Source of the DNA: a delta proteobacterium NaphS2
GTDB lineage: Bacteria; Desulfobacterota; DSM-4660; Desulfatiglandales; Desulfatiglandaceae
Direction of reading: 5' to 3'
Length of the DNA: 64,000 bases
Assembly (NCBI GenBank): GCA_000179315.1
Contig: ADZZ01000383.1
Location: 1-64,000, forward strand
Shown: one piece after another, positions 8,723-16,391 of the stretch
Layout: every line of letters begins with the position of its first letter
How positions within the stretch are numbered: position 1 is the stretch's first letter
The notes under the pieces: generated by a model
The model's input: the letters and a program-made list of their open reading frames with translations, nothing else
Told to the model about the DNA's origin: nothing
Databases searched by the model: none
Translations under genes and position numbers: made by a program

Positions 8723-9409
8723 ATGATGAAGCAAACGTTCCGGCGGCGTTTCGGTTTTCAAAATCTTCTCTTCTGGCTTTTGGTCTACCTCGTGGTCAAT
8801 CCTTTTCTTTCGGGTCTGCCGCACCCCCGGATCATTTTTCAACTGCTGCTGACACTGGTTCTTTTTTTTGCGGTTTTTGCGATATACAAGAAAAACAATA
8901 TTCTGACCCTCTCCGTCACCCTGATGGCCGTGAGCATAACCCTGCACTGGCTCGGTGTTTTCGGAATCATCCCTTTTTCCCAATGGATCGGCCAGATCCC
9001 CATCATTCTATACCTGTCAGTTTTGATTTATGCCTTTTTTAAGGTCATTTTTTCCATTAGAAAGGTCTCATTTCAGGTCATCTGTGCGACCCTTTGTGTT
9101 TATCTTATCATGGGCCTTCTGTGGGCACAGATTTACATGCTTCTGGAGACCCTGGCCCCAGGCTCTTTCACTGGTAAGCTGCTGGCTCCCGAAAATCCGC
9201 TCTGGATTCAAGGCCAGGGGTTTGTCTATTTCAGTTTTATTACCATAACCACACTCGGTTACGGGGACATCACCCCGCAGACCCAAGGGGCGGGGGCACT
9301 CTGTCAGGTGGAAGCCATCATCGGGCAATTTTACATCGCCGTTGTGGTGGCGCGCCTGGTGAGCATGTACCGCTCGGAAAAACCGCAACAGGAGGATTCG
9401 GACGATTAA
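8723..9409 (+). CDS. potassium-channel-like membrane protein
   Basis: This 228-residue inner-membrane protein has several hydrophobic helices in the first 135 residues, then a pore helix and the selectivity-filter sequence TTLGYGDITP (GYGD near residues 177-180), then a final helix with a short charged tail. This is the Ion_trans_2 fold of K+ channels; the extra N-terminal helices make it longer than a minimal two-helix channel. The ribosome binding site GGGGGTGA sits just before the ATG at 8723, with a second ATG directly after it. It lacks a cytosolic RCK domain, so gating cannot be inferred. It has no obvious operon partner. Confidence 0.8.
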   Translation: MMKQTFRRRFGFQNLLFWLLVYLVVNPFLSGLPHPRIIFQLLLTLVLFFAVFAIYKKNNILTLSVTLMAVSITLHWLGVFGIIPFSQWIGQIPIILYLSVLIYAFFKVIFSIRKVSFQVICATLCVYLIMGLLWAQIYMLLETLAPGSFTGKLLAPENPLWIQGQGFVYFSFITITTLGYGDITPQTQGAGALCQVEAIIGQFYIAVVVARLVSMYRSEKPQQEDSDD

Positions 9410-9683
9410 AGCCCTTTTGGTTACGGCACTGCTGGTTTCTACCTTCGGCCTCTTTTCGACCAATTCAGGGGACATGTTACTTAACGTCAATGCCACTGAT
9501 GCCCAACAATAGTAAATCTTATTCAGAACTCTGCTGGCAGAAAAACGCTATTTCTGGACGGACACTAAATATATTTGTTAATTTCGTTCGTGGGAAAAAT
9601 CCGAGCATATGAAAAAATAGCTGGGCATTTGTTTGAATCACCTTTATATTAGGATCGAACATTGAATCGAAAGGGAGGTGCGT

Positions 9684-10568
9684 ATGGCCGAGGGTACATC
9701 AGAGCGTTTTTGCGGATATCATGTAAGCGATAGAGAAATTGATGACATAAGAGAAATTGTCAGTAGTTGTAACGGGATCAGCCGCACCGAACTTGCCAAT
9801 ACCGTCTGTGAGCTTTTTGAGTGGAAAAGGCCCACAGGAAAACTTAAGACGGTTGAATGTCGGCAATTTCTTGAAGATCTGCACAACAAGGGAATCATAT
9901 CACTACCTGAACGGAGGGCCGGACGTCCTGCCCAGGTTCGCGCCAAAGTAAAAAGAACGGAGAATGCAAAAAGGTCCAAGGAGATATCTGGGCCGGTAAA
10001 GCAATTTTTGCCCCTTTCCCTGATCAGGATAGAGACCAAAGCTCAGCGCGATCTTTGGTGCGAGTATGTCGATCGTTACCATTATCTGGGCTATCGGACT
10101 CCGTTTGGCGCACAACTGAGATATTTTGTTGAAAGCAGAAATGAAAGACGACTTGGTTGTCTCCAGTTTTCTTCTCCCGGTTGGAAGATGGCGGCCCGCG
10201 ATAAATGGATCGGATGGAACGATACAATGCGGAAACGTAACCTGCAAATGGTCGTCAACAACAGTCGTTTTCTGATATTTCCATGGGTGAGGGTGAAGAA
10301 CCTTGCGAGTTCCATTCTGGCCCTTGCCATTCGGAAGATTCCGGATGACTGGGAAAAGCAATATGGTATCCGACCGGTTATCCTGGAGACATTGGTAGAC
10401 CAGAGCCGTTATACCGGCACCTGTTATAAAGCATCTAATTGGATTCATGTGGGCACAACAGCCGGTCGAGGCCGCATGGACCGGCATCATGCCAGGCACG
10501 GTCAATCGCCCAAAGAGATTTATGTATATCCTCTTACCTCCCGATTTCGGGAAGAATTGCGAGGATGA
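9684..10568 (+). CDS. DUF4338 (DruA-family) protein, solitary
   Basis: This 294-residue protein has a helical N-terminal part (about 15-75) that looks like a DNA-binding region, a basic linker, and the DUF4338 core from about residue 110: YHYLGYRTPFGAQ, FIGW-like IGWND, LQMVVNNSRFLI, PWVRVKNLAS, and the C-terminal GTCYKASNW-GTTAGRGR-DRHH block. DUF4338 is the DruA component of the Druantia antiphage system, but short stand-alone members like this one are common and often multicopy. No druE-type helicase or other druantia gene lies nearby, so a defence role is unproven. The ATG at 9684 is preferred over GTG 9678 because AGGGAGGT lies 4 nt before it. It sits at the edge of the island beside an IS21-like operon. 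Confidence 0.75.
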   Translation: MAEGTSERFCGYHVSDREIDDIREIVSSCNGISRTELANTVCELFEWKRPTGKLKTVECRQFLEDLHNKGIISLPERRAGRPAQVRAKVKRTENAKRSKEISGPVKQFLPLSLIRIETKAQRDLWCEYVDRYHYLGYRTPFGAQLRYFVESRNERRLGCLQFSSPGWKMAARDKWIGWNDTMRKRNLQMVVNNSRFLIFPWVRVKNLASSILALAIRKIPDDWEKQYGIRPVILETLVDQSRYTGTCYKASNWIHVGTTAGRGRMDRHHARHGQSPKEIYVYPLTSRFREELRG

Positions 10569-10569
10569 C

Positions 10570-10674
10570 ATGGGACTTCCCGCCAAAATTCCTGACCCCG
10601 CGCCGGAGGAGCTGTTTCGAGAAATGATCCATGATGAAATCGACAAGTGGGTTGATGTGTCAGCGGTTCCGTGA
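10570..10674 (+). CDS. possible 34-residue protein after the DUF4338 gene
   Basis: An ATG 2 nt after the DUF4338 stop opens a 34-codon frame rich in Glu and Pro (PAPEELFREM, HDEIDKWVDV). The spacing (GAGGATGAC just upstream) suggests translational coupling. It could be a small partner protein, or the first codons of a gene whose remainder was lost when the IS21-like element arrived. I do not recognise the sequence. Confidence 0.35.
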   Translation: MGLPAKIPDPAPEELFREMIHDEIDKWVDVSAVP

Positions 10675-10731
10675 AAAAGCACAAAAACCGGCGATTTGAA
10701 AATGCAGTCATTTAGAGGAGCCTTTAAGGTT

Positions 10732-10759
10732 GGCCGGAACCCGGAAAAGGGCTCCGGCC
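10732..10759. terminator. GC-rich hairpin between DUF4338 and istB
   Basis: GGCCGGA-A-CCC / GGG-C-TCCGGCC forms a 10-bp stem with one A:C mismatch and a 6-nt loop. It lies between the converging DUF4338 and istB genes and could end both transcripts, though it lacks a following T tract. It could also mark the edge of the IS21-like element. Confidence 0.4.
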
Positions 10760-10780
10760 CTAGTTGAAAAGATTGTAGGA

Positions 10781-11527
10781 TTAACCGTCGATTGTGTCCT
10801 TCATTCGGTAGCTTTTCGCCTTGATGAGAACGGTTTCGGCATGGTGTAAGAGCCTGTCGAGAATGGCGGACGTGAGCGTTGCATCGTTGTTAAAGATTTC
10901 AGGCCAGTCTTGATATGCGCGGTTGGAAGTGATGACCATGGCGCCCTGTTCGTATCGAAGGCTGATAATTTGAAACAGGAGATCGGCCCCTTTCTTGTCA
11001 ATGGGAAGATAGCCCAGTTCATCGAGAATCAGAAGAGACGGTTTCGTGTACTTTTTGAGTTCCCGCTTCAGGTGTCCGGCAGCGTGGGCCGCGGAAAGGG
11101 TGTTGATCACATCGATGGCGGATGTAAACAGGACGGAATATCCTTCCAGACAGGCGTTGTAGCCGAGTGCGGATGCCAGATGAGTTTTTCCAACGCCTAC
11201 ACTTCCCAGGAAAATCACATTGGCCTTTTTGTCGATGAACTTCAATCGAAAAAGATCCTGAATCTCAAGACGGTTGATGCTCTGCGGCCAGTTCCATTGA
11301 AACTGGTCCAGGGTTTTGATGACCGGGAACCTGGCGAACCGGATACGCCTTTTTGTGGCGCGGTCCTGCCTGAAAGAGGCTTCCCCCTCGATGAGCTTGG
11401 CAACATACTGCACATGCGCCCAGTTTTTCCGGGCCGCTTCTTTGGCCATGGGGTCGTAATGATCCCGAATAAAGGGAAGTTTCAAATATGACAGATTGTT
11501 TTCAATGTTCGATTCAAATTTGTCCAT
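10781..11527 (-). CDS. istB: IS21-family helper ATPase IstB
   Basis: This 248-residue AAA+ ATPase has Walker A GSVGVGKTHLA (about residues 106-116), Walker B LLILDELGYL, and the sensor/arginine-finger region ILDRLLHHAETV near the C-terminus. IstB works as a target-selecting and transposase-stimulating oligomer on DNA. The N-terminal helical part (YLKLPFIRDHYDPMAKEAA) is the IS21 IstB clamp-loader-interaction type. Its start overlaps the istA stop by 14 nt. It appears full length and intact, so the element may still be active if its ends are intact. Confidence 0.92.
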   Translation of the reverse strand: MDKFESNIENNLSYLKLPFIRDHYDPMAKEAARKNWAHVQYVAKLIEGEASFRQDRATKRRIRFARFPVIKTLDQFQWNWPQSINRLEIQDLFRLKFIDKKANVIFLGSVGVGKTHLASALGYNACLEGYSVLFTSAIDVINTLSAAHAAGHLKRELKKYTKPSLLILDELGYLPIDKKGADLLFQIISLRYEQGAMVITSNRAYQDWPEIFNNDATLTSAILDRLLHHAETVLIKAKSYRMKDTIDG

Positions 11528-12995
11528 GGGGCTCCTTTCCGTTATTCTGATAAACGTTGAGGTTCGGCTGATCCACCTTCAGTTCAAGGAGATCTTCCCG
11601 GCGGGTCAAATGAAGCGCACCCGGCTCAGGCAATACTCGGGAGCGCTGCTCAAGAATGTTGGCGATGTACTCCGAAGAAAAGGCCTGGAAATGAAACGCA
11701 TCCTCCATGGCCCTGGCTACCGATTCAGTGGAGTATATCTCGCTCAACGCGACAATCTTGCGTACATGATGCATGGGGTTCATTCGACGCTGTTCCATTT
11801 TCCGGTAATACTGCTGCGCCCTTTTGGAAAGGGCCATAAACCGCATGAATAATTTCTGATCCCGGGCCTTTTTTCGCTGAACCAATAATGGTTTTACGTG
11901 ATCCGGGTCTTCAAAATCCTGATGACGGTCGTAACTGCGTTCATGACGGGCGATGAGTTTGTCCTGAAAATAGATGCAAAGCCTGTCGGGATAGGCTTTC
12001 AACAGCAAACGCAATCCGGCATATTCGGCAGGGACCGAGTATTTGTTGGTATCGAGCGTTATGCGAAACTGGCTGGAAGCCCTGACCTGGCTGATGGCGC
12101 CCACATCAAACGGGTTGTGGGGCAACGGATTTAAAAGACTCTTTTCCTCCTCAAAAAGATCGATCGGTCTTTTACGGGTAACTCCGTGAATGCGGACGTT
12201 GGCGATGTTGTCCAACCAGTACCCGGCAGCCGGTCCAAGGGCCTGAAAATCAGGAATACGGAGTCCCGCAAGGAAGTTCTTCTTCACATAGCCCACGGCA
12301 TTTTCCACACGCCCTTTTTGGTTTCCCTTGCCCACGTTGCAGGGGGTGATGGTAAAACCGTAGTGGTTGGCAAAATCGAGATACTTGGGGTTAAAGGTGG
12401 GGTCCTGCCCCACAATCCGTCTCAAGACAGCGGACTTGAGATTGTCCACCATGATTTTTTTGGGACATGTCCCAAAGAAATGAAAGGCATTTTGATGGCA
12501 GGACAAAAAATGTTCCATGGTTTGTGAAACGGTAAACTCCACATAGGCCATTCGGCTGTAACACATGACCATGACAAAAAAACTCAGTCTTCTTTTGGTG
12601 GATCCCACGGGTACTGAGCCGTAGGAACCCCAGTCCACTTGGGCGCATTCGCCAGGGGCAAATGAAAGGGTCAGATAGGGCGATACCTTGGGAGGACGGA
12701 CTTTTCGAACGTACTTTTTGACAATGGAATAGCCCCCTTCAAAACCCTTTTCCCGAATACGCGCAAGTATCTGGGCGGCCGAATAGGGATAGGCTTCGAG
12801 ATCACGGATAATATCCTTTTTGAAAGGATCCAGTTTACTGGGTCTCCAGCCTGATTTTCTGGGCATATAACGCTCTTCCGAGACCCATTTTCGAACGGTT
12901 CGGCTGTTCAGGGAAAGTTCCCTGGCGATTTGTTCGGCGTTCAGATTATTACGCTTGAGTTCTTTGATTTGACAGAACGTCTCATAATCGATCAT
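11514..12995 (-). CDS. istA: IS21-family DDE transposase IstA
   Basis: This 493-residue transposase has an N-terminal helix-turn-helix (LNAEQIARELSLNSRTVRKW), a second DNA-binding segment, and an rve integrase core with the DDE triad in AQVDWGSYG, IMVDNLKSAV and KGRVENAVGY. A C-terminal Mu-type beta domain follows (FRITLDTNKYSVP). Length and order are normal for IstA. It catalyses strand transfer of the element together with IstB. Its start overlaps the stop of the winged-helix gene by 14 nt. Confidence 0.93.
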   Translation of the reverse strand: MIDYETFCQIKELKRNNLNAEQIARELSLNSRTVRKWVSEERYMPRKSGWRPSKLDPFKKDIIRDLEAYPYSAAQILARIREKGFEGGYSIVKKYVRKVRPPKVSPYLTLSFAPGECAQVDWGSYGSVPVGSTKRRLSFFVMVMCYSRMAYVEFTVSQTMEHFLSCHQNAFHFFGTCPKKIMVDNLKSAVLRRIVGQDPTFNPKYLDFANHYGFTITPCNVGKGNQKGRVENAVGYVKKNFLAGLRIPDFQALGPAAGYWLDNIANVRIHGVTRKRPIDLFEEEKSLLNPLPHNPFDVGAISQVRASSQFRITLDTNKYSVPAEYAGLRLLLKAYPDRLCIYFQDKLIARHERSYDRHQDFEDPDHVKPLLVQRKKARDQKLFMRFMALSKRAQQYYRKMEQRRMNPMHHVRKIVALSEIYSTESVARAMEDAFHFQAFSSEYIANILEQRSRVLPEPGALHLTRREDLLELKVDQPNLNVYQNNGKEPHGQI

Positions 12996-13368
12996 GGCTG
13001 ACCTCCATCATCTGTTTTAAAATCCGTCCCAGCGACTGGGGGTCTCCTGATCGTTTTTGGGGATGATGGTCCAATGCCAGCACCTGGTAAAGGGGCTTTT
13101 TGTGAGCCACCAGGCCCGCACGGATCAGCTCTTCCCTGGACTGTTCCAACGTGGACGGGGCCATGGAAAGCCGTTCGGAAATAGCAGGGTCTGAATAATA
13201 GCTGAGACCCTGAGCGTCTGAAACCGTTACCAGGAATAGATATAGAGCGCCTGCCGGGTGGCTTAATTTCTCGATGTGATGCTCACGCACCAGACGGTGA
13301 TCGACCCAACTGAACTGCTTGGGAATCTTACGGATACGCTGTGGACAAATGGGATGTTTCCTGACCAT
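12982..13368 (-). CDS. winged-helix accessory protein of the IS21-like operon
   Basis: This 128-residue protein has a central winged-helix pattern: GALYLFLVTVSDAQG, then DPAISERLSMAPSTLEQSREELIRAGLV as helix-turn-helix and wing. This resembles the DNA-binding half of replication initiators or transcription regulators. The tail is basic. It is sandwiched by overlaps between a Cys-rich gene and istA, so it is expressed with the transposase. A role in regulating transposition or in recognising the element ends or the target is inferred; no catalytic motif is visible. Confidence 0.65.
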   Translation of the reverse strand: MVRKHPICPQRIRKIPKQFSWVDHRLVREHHIEKLSHPAGALYLFLVTVSDAQGLSYYSDPAISERLSMAPSTLEQSREELIRAGLVAHKKPLYQVLALDHHPQKRSGDPQSLGRILKQMMEVSHDRL

Positions 13369-13852
13369 GACTGCCTCCTTTTAAAAAAACGGGTTTTTCC
13401 AAAAAGTCGTTCCCCAATTCTCTCAAACGGCGGGTGATCATGGCTATGTCATCTTGTAACGCATTTCCAGTTAAGTGGGCGATTAGGCCAATTAAAACAG
13501 CGCGTTGCTCAAACAAGGCGTCTTGTAACGCATTGGGAGTTAATTCTGCGTTAACTATATGATTTTGTTTTGTATCCGCCGATAAGGGATCTTGTAACGC
13601 ATTTTCCTTGGATGGTCTCCGCCAGTACCCCGGATGATCCCTGCGCCACTGCTGTACCCTTGCGACATTTTCAGGTCCCCGGAAGTAGTTGCGGTTTTCA
13701 GGCTTGTTGAGCCATCGCTTTTGACTTTCCGCCTTGCCGGCTTTCCGGCATGCAGGTCTCGAACAGAATCGTTGACGACCATTACTACGTGGATCAGGGT
13801 GGAACAACTCTCTGCAATGTCGGCATCTTTTCCTTCTCTCGGCTTTTCCCAT
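13328..13852 (-). CDS. zinc-ribbon-like accessory protein with NALQD repeats
   Basis: This 174-residue protein opens with a likely zinc site (CRHC...RFCSRPACRKAGK) followed by a basic, aromatic-rich stretch (W and R residues) suited to nucleic-acid binding. The middle contains the pentapeptide NALQD three times (around residues 86, 108 and 130), encoded by matching copies of a short DNA repeat between about 13,450 and 13,605. The C-terminus overlaps the next gene by 41 nt. It is the first gene of the IS21-like operon. Function is unknown; linkage suggests it helps or controls transposition. Confidence 0.6.
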   Translation of the reverse strand: MGKAERRKRCRHCRELFHPDPRSNGRQRFCSRPACRKAGKAESQKRWLNKPENRNYFRGPENVARVQQWRRDHPGYWRRPSKENALQDPLSADTKQNHIVNAELTPNALQDALFEQRAVLIGLIAHLTGNALQDDIAMITRRLRELGNDFLEKPVFLKGGSHGQETSHLSTAYP

Positions 13853-14070
13853 CGGTTTAACCCCCCAAAACCAATGGTCACATTTTTAAAGCCGCAACAG
13901 AAGAAAATCAAAAAAAGAAGAAAAGGGCAGGAAGGGAAGAAAGATTTTATAAAATGATTTTTTTGAAGAATATGGATTAAGAAGATTTTGTTTGATGTGT
14001 ATTTTCAAATGACCCGTTTTCGAAGAAAATCAGATCGCCGCTGACATTGATGAAATTGTTGCAGACGTGT

Positions 14071-14379
14071 TTAAAGATGATAGACGACCCACACTGACGG
14101 AACTGAGCGATTTGTTTGCGCAAACGAAGCAGAAATTCTTTGGCGCTTGTTTGCAGACATTTCAAGCTTTGGAATGGGTGAAAAACACCATTGCCAGACT
14201 GTTTTTTGCCGAAATCGGCAATGTTGTCGGTGGAGTCCGAGGAAGAAATCCGAAAATTGATCGTCTATTTGAATAACAACCGGTGGAATAAAGAGAACGG
14301 CAACACCCCTGATGATGATGCGGTGAAGAGCACCTGGCGCGTCGATTCGGGATTGTCTGCGCACAATAAAACTCACCAA
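14071..14379 (-). pseudogene. possible REP-associated Y1 transposase remnant
   Basis: The minus-strand frame contains RQSRIDAPGALHRIIIRG, which matches the N-terminal signature of REP-associated (IS200-like) Y1 transposases, usually RLDAPG-LHHVIIRG. After that the reading changes quickly to unrelated sequence, and similar pieces appear in other frames, so several frameshifts are likely. The HUH and catalytic Tyr motifs cannot be found. The call rests on one short motif. Confidence 0.4.
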
Positions 14380-14441
14380 AAGACGGAGCGCGTATCAATT
14401 TTATAATTTTGTGGACCATCTCCTACTCAAGCATGCGCTTG

Positions 14442-14712
14442 TTAGGCACCATCTTGGTTATTCTTTTCTTCTGCTTCGATGCGAAATCCCACAAGCGCTA
14501 GATTCGGTTCGGTATCGGAAATAAGTCGCAATGACTTAAAGGTCTGATCCAGGACTTCTTGATCCGAAGGCTTTGCTGGAGTAGCTGTAATTCTCGCAGG
14601 ATAGGTCTTCATTTTAATTTGGGCTGGCTTCGCTTTAATAATCAGATCTTGATTCAGTTTGTCTGTCGCTGCCTTTGTGTCAGATAGACTGATTGTAAGT
14701 TCAAACTGATTT
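14442..14712 (-). pseudogene. unrecognised protein fragment, about 90 codons, no start
   Basis: From an in-frame TGA at 14715-14713 to the TAA at 14444-14442 runs an open frame without an N-terminal start codon but with natural protein composition (for example TISLSDTKAATDKLNQDL, RLISDTEPNLALVGFRIEAE). It looks like the C-terminal portion of a gene cut at its 5' end by the IS66-type remnant beside it. I do not recognise the family. Confidence 0.35.
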
Positions 14713-14757
14713 CAGAGAATTCGCAGTTCTCGCCAGTTTTTTTGGGGATTCTACTTG

Positions 14758-14976
14758 TTATGCTGCCATTTTTTGATTGCAGCTTTCGGCAATGAACGTT
14801 GAGTATGTTCGCAGCAACATGGGCTTGCCTGTCCTTATGTAATGTTGCAGGCTCTCCTTCATGTATTCGGGAAAGGATACCCCACGTAGTTTACAAGTCA
14901 CATAGACGCTGAGTAAAATAGCATACGCATTCGCGCCTTCAGCAGAAACACTTCCACCGGACACAATGGCCGGCAC
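14758..14976 (-). pseudogene. IS66-type transposase C-terminal fragment
   Basis: The 72-codon frame contains SAEGANAYAILLSVYVTCKLRGVSF, read here as two pieces: the SxEGAxAYA turn and the VTCKLRGVSF-EYMKE helix. This is the pattern at the C-terminus of IS66-like transposases. Everything upstream is missing; its 5' edge runs into the HepT fragment at 14,966-14,976, so an end of this element probably joined there. Confidence 0.4.
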
Positions 14977-15154
14977 ACGAAATATCCTCGTGCACGGTTA
15001 TGATAAAATCGATGACGGCTTGGTTTATGGAATCCTCAAGAAACATACTGAGGATTTTCTTCTGTATCTGAAAGACATACAGAAGAATTACCGAGCGCCC
15101 AAAAGGACACAATCTGATCAAAATCATCCCCGACAAGATAACCCACTTATTTGA
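14966..15154 (+). pseudogene. HepT (DUF86, HEPN) toxin C-terminal fragment
   Basis: Reading plus strand from about 14,966, the frame gives MAGTRNILVHGYDKIDD followed by VYGILKKHTEDFLLYL. This is the C-terminal half of HepT-type HEPN RNases, with the R-X4-H active motif (RNILVH) plus the following Tyr. The N-terminal helices are missing and the cognate MntA antitoxin gene is absent. The 5' edge meets the IS66-type remnant. It is almost certainly non-functional. Confidence 0.65.
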
Positions 15155-15228
15155 GTAGGGCCTTTTCAAAATTCTTCACATTTTTTTCAAAAAAGTGTTT
15201 AACTTGTGACCAATTGGTAGATTTCATT

Positions 15229-15777
15229 TCAGTCAGGTAATAGGGCCGGATCCGGTTCATTTTCAGCGTCTGCAAAATAGACCAGGCTTTTCAGGACATG
15301 ATAGAGGTTTATCCTTGAATCTACGAAACGTTTAAGGAATAATTCACTCACAAGCTCCAGGCTCGCACATAATTTGATGACCGCATAAACGTCCCAAAAA
15401 TCCTTTTTGGCACCTCTCTGGGATATGGTTTTGATCTTTTCCGCCACGATATCCTGCCAGGCGGCTACATTGACACCTTTCCAGGAATGAACATGAAAAC
15501 AAAGGGGAATTTCGTAAAATAGAAAAGAGAGCTTTACACCTTCTTTTATACAATTGAGGGTCCCCGGCCGGGTAGAAATGATCTTGTCAGGGCCGACCAA
15601 GGAAACCAGGTTTTCCGTTTCGAAGGTCTTCTCTGAAAAGAAACCAAGGTCTTCTGAAATCCGGTGGCCCAATTGAAGGGCAAGTCCCGTTCCGCCGGCG
15701 AGATAAAATTGGTTGATTTCACCGGCAATATGTTTCAATAAACTTTTCGCCTGGACAGGAAGTACCTGATTGTGCAT
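15229..15777 (-). CDS. AbiEii/AbiGii-type nucleotidyltransferase toxin, copy 1, C-terminally truncated
   Basis: This 182-residue protein carries the AbiEii nucleotidyltransferase signature: YLAGGTGLALQLGHR, then SEDLGFF, with a downstream acidic and Lys region (VAAWQDIVAEKIKTISQRGAKKDFWD). In copy 2 the motif reads SEDLDFF, so here the Asp is replaced by Gly, which may weaken metal binding. A 4-bp tandem duplication (TCAG at 15229-15236) creates an early TGA and removes the last 26 residues seen in copy 2. ATG 15777 is chosen because it overlaps the DUF6922 stop (TAATG) and follows AAGGAGA. Both changes suggest this copy is inactive or altered. Confidence 0.8.
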   Translation of the reverse strand: MHNQVLPVQAKSLLKHIAGEINQFYLAGGTGLALQLGHRISEDLGFFSEKTFETENLVSLVGPDKIISTRPGTLNCIKEGVKLSFLFYEIPLCFHVHSWKGVNVAAWQDIVAEKIKTISQRGAKKDFWDVYAVIKLCASLELVSELFLKRFVDSRINLYHVLKSLVYFADAENEPDPALLPD

Positions 15778-16037
15778 TACCTGCTCTCCTTGGACGATAT
15801 CCCAAAATAAAGAGTCCAAAAACGCCTTGTCATCGGCAAAAGCCCCCTTCTATTCTGAACAACCTCCAACAAGTTTGAATCCGAATACATTTCACGCAGC
15901 CGCTTTAAATCCTTTTCATCGCCATAATCGAGCACCCTCGCAATAATATACTGGCTATGGCGTTTCGGATCTATTTCCTGCGCATCCCAGAATAGTGCAG
16001 GTTCGAAAATGCTCTTGACATCGATCCGTTTTGACAT
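15777..16037 (-). CDS. DUF6922-type partner (putative antitoxin), copy 1
   Basis: This 86-residue protein begins MSKRIDVKSIFEPALFWD and contains HSQYIIARVLDYGDEKDLKRL and a C-terminal TRRFWTLYFG. Small proteins of this type are commonly encoded just upstream of AbiEii-like toxins and are taken to be their antitoxins or regulators. Its stop overlaps the toxin start by 1 nt. The ATG at 16037 lies inside the repeated segment and is shared with copy 2 (86 residues, few differences), which is why it is preferred to in-frame upstream starts outside the repeat. Confidence 0.7.
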   Translation of the reverse strand: MSKRIDVKSIFEPALFWDAQEIDPKRHSQYIIARVLDYGDEKDLKRLREMYSDSNLLEVVQNRRGLLPMTRRFWTLYFGISSKESR

Positions 16038-16070
16038 ATTCTCTGTAAAAAGAACCACAAATTCGAATGG

Positions 16071-16391
16071 CTAAAGTTTAACCTTCAACGCCTGTAGCCG
16101 TTTAGAAACCAGTTTGTATATTTCAGCCTTGTCTCTTTTTCCGATTCCCACAATTTCAATGATTTCCACGCGACCCTTGAGAATTCGGTAAACGACGCGA
16201 TATTTTTTCCTTGCTGCATACAGCCTGTAAAACCCGGTGAGATCCATACCCATTTTGTTGCCGAGCGGATCCCCTAACAGAGGATTTTCAGAGAGGGCAT
16301 CAATCTTTTTGGCGATGGATTTTCGGCCCGAACCGTCAAGCGCATCGAAATCTTCGATTGCTTCGGGATGCAGAAGCACTTCAATAGCCAC
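16071..16391 (-). CDS. RelE/ParE-superfamily toxin
   Basis: This 106-residue protein starts with the RelE-fold pattern VLLHPEAIEDFDAL, followed by a basic helix pair, the central GFYRLYAARKKYRVVYRIL strands, and EIIEIVGIGKRDKAEIYKL at the C-terminus. The Arg and Tyr residues in RLYAARKKYRVVYR suit an mRNA interferase of the RelE branch, although a ParE gyrase poison cannot be ruled out. It overlaps the antitoxin gene by 11 nt. The pair lies between the two AbiEii repeats. Confidence 0.8.
   Translation of the reverse strand: MAIEVLLHPEAIEDFDALDGSGRKSIAKKIDALSENPLLGDPLGNKMGMDLTGFYRLYAARKKYRVVYRILKGRVEIIEIVGIGKRDKAEIYKLVSKRLQALKVKL

Larger units (their letters stand above)
10781..13852 (-). mobile_element. 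four-gene IS21-like element (cargo-istA-istB operon)
   Basis: Four minus-strand genes overlap stepwise: a Cys-rich protein (13852-13328), a winged-helix protein (13368-12982), istA (12995-11514) and istB (11527-10781). Overlaps are 41, 14 and 14 nt, so translation is coupled all through. Classical IS21 has only istA and istB; here two extra genes lie upstream in the same operon. I could not find terminal repeats or a target duplication, so the limits given are gene limits. The true ends are expected between about 10,680 and 10,780 and beyond 13,852. Confidence 0.7.
13853..15127. other. graveyard of decayed mobile and toxin-antitoxin fragments
   Basis: This 1.3-kb stretch has no intact gene. 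It holds, in order, a possible REP-type transposase remnant (14071-14379), an unrecognised protein fragment (14442-14712), an IS66-type transposase C-terminus (14758-14976) and a HepT C-terminus (14966-15154), each described separately. A low-complexity purine-rich run lies near 13,900-13,950, just upstream of the IS21-like operon, and may carry its promoter. Confidence 0.55.
15128..16044. repeat. direct repeat copy 1 (917 bp) carrying AbiEii + DUF6922
   Basis: This segment is near-identical to 22188-23100 in the same orientation. Both begin with CCCCGACAAGATAACCC and end with CATATTCTCT, after which the flanks differ. The 4-bp length difference is a TCAG tandem duplication at 15229-15236. 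The copies flank about 6.1 kb and could recombine to delete it. Confidence 0.85.

Noticed and set aside
9418-9512. Short signal-peptide-like frame after the channel gene
   Set aside because: Starting at TTG it gives a hydrophobic stretch, but there is no ATG and no ribosome site, and it is only about 31 codons long. It is too weak to call a gene.
9684-10674. Druantia antiphage system
   Set aside because: Only a DruA-family protein is present. The helicase DruE and other components are missing, so calling a defence system would be an overstatement.
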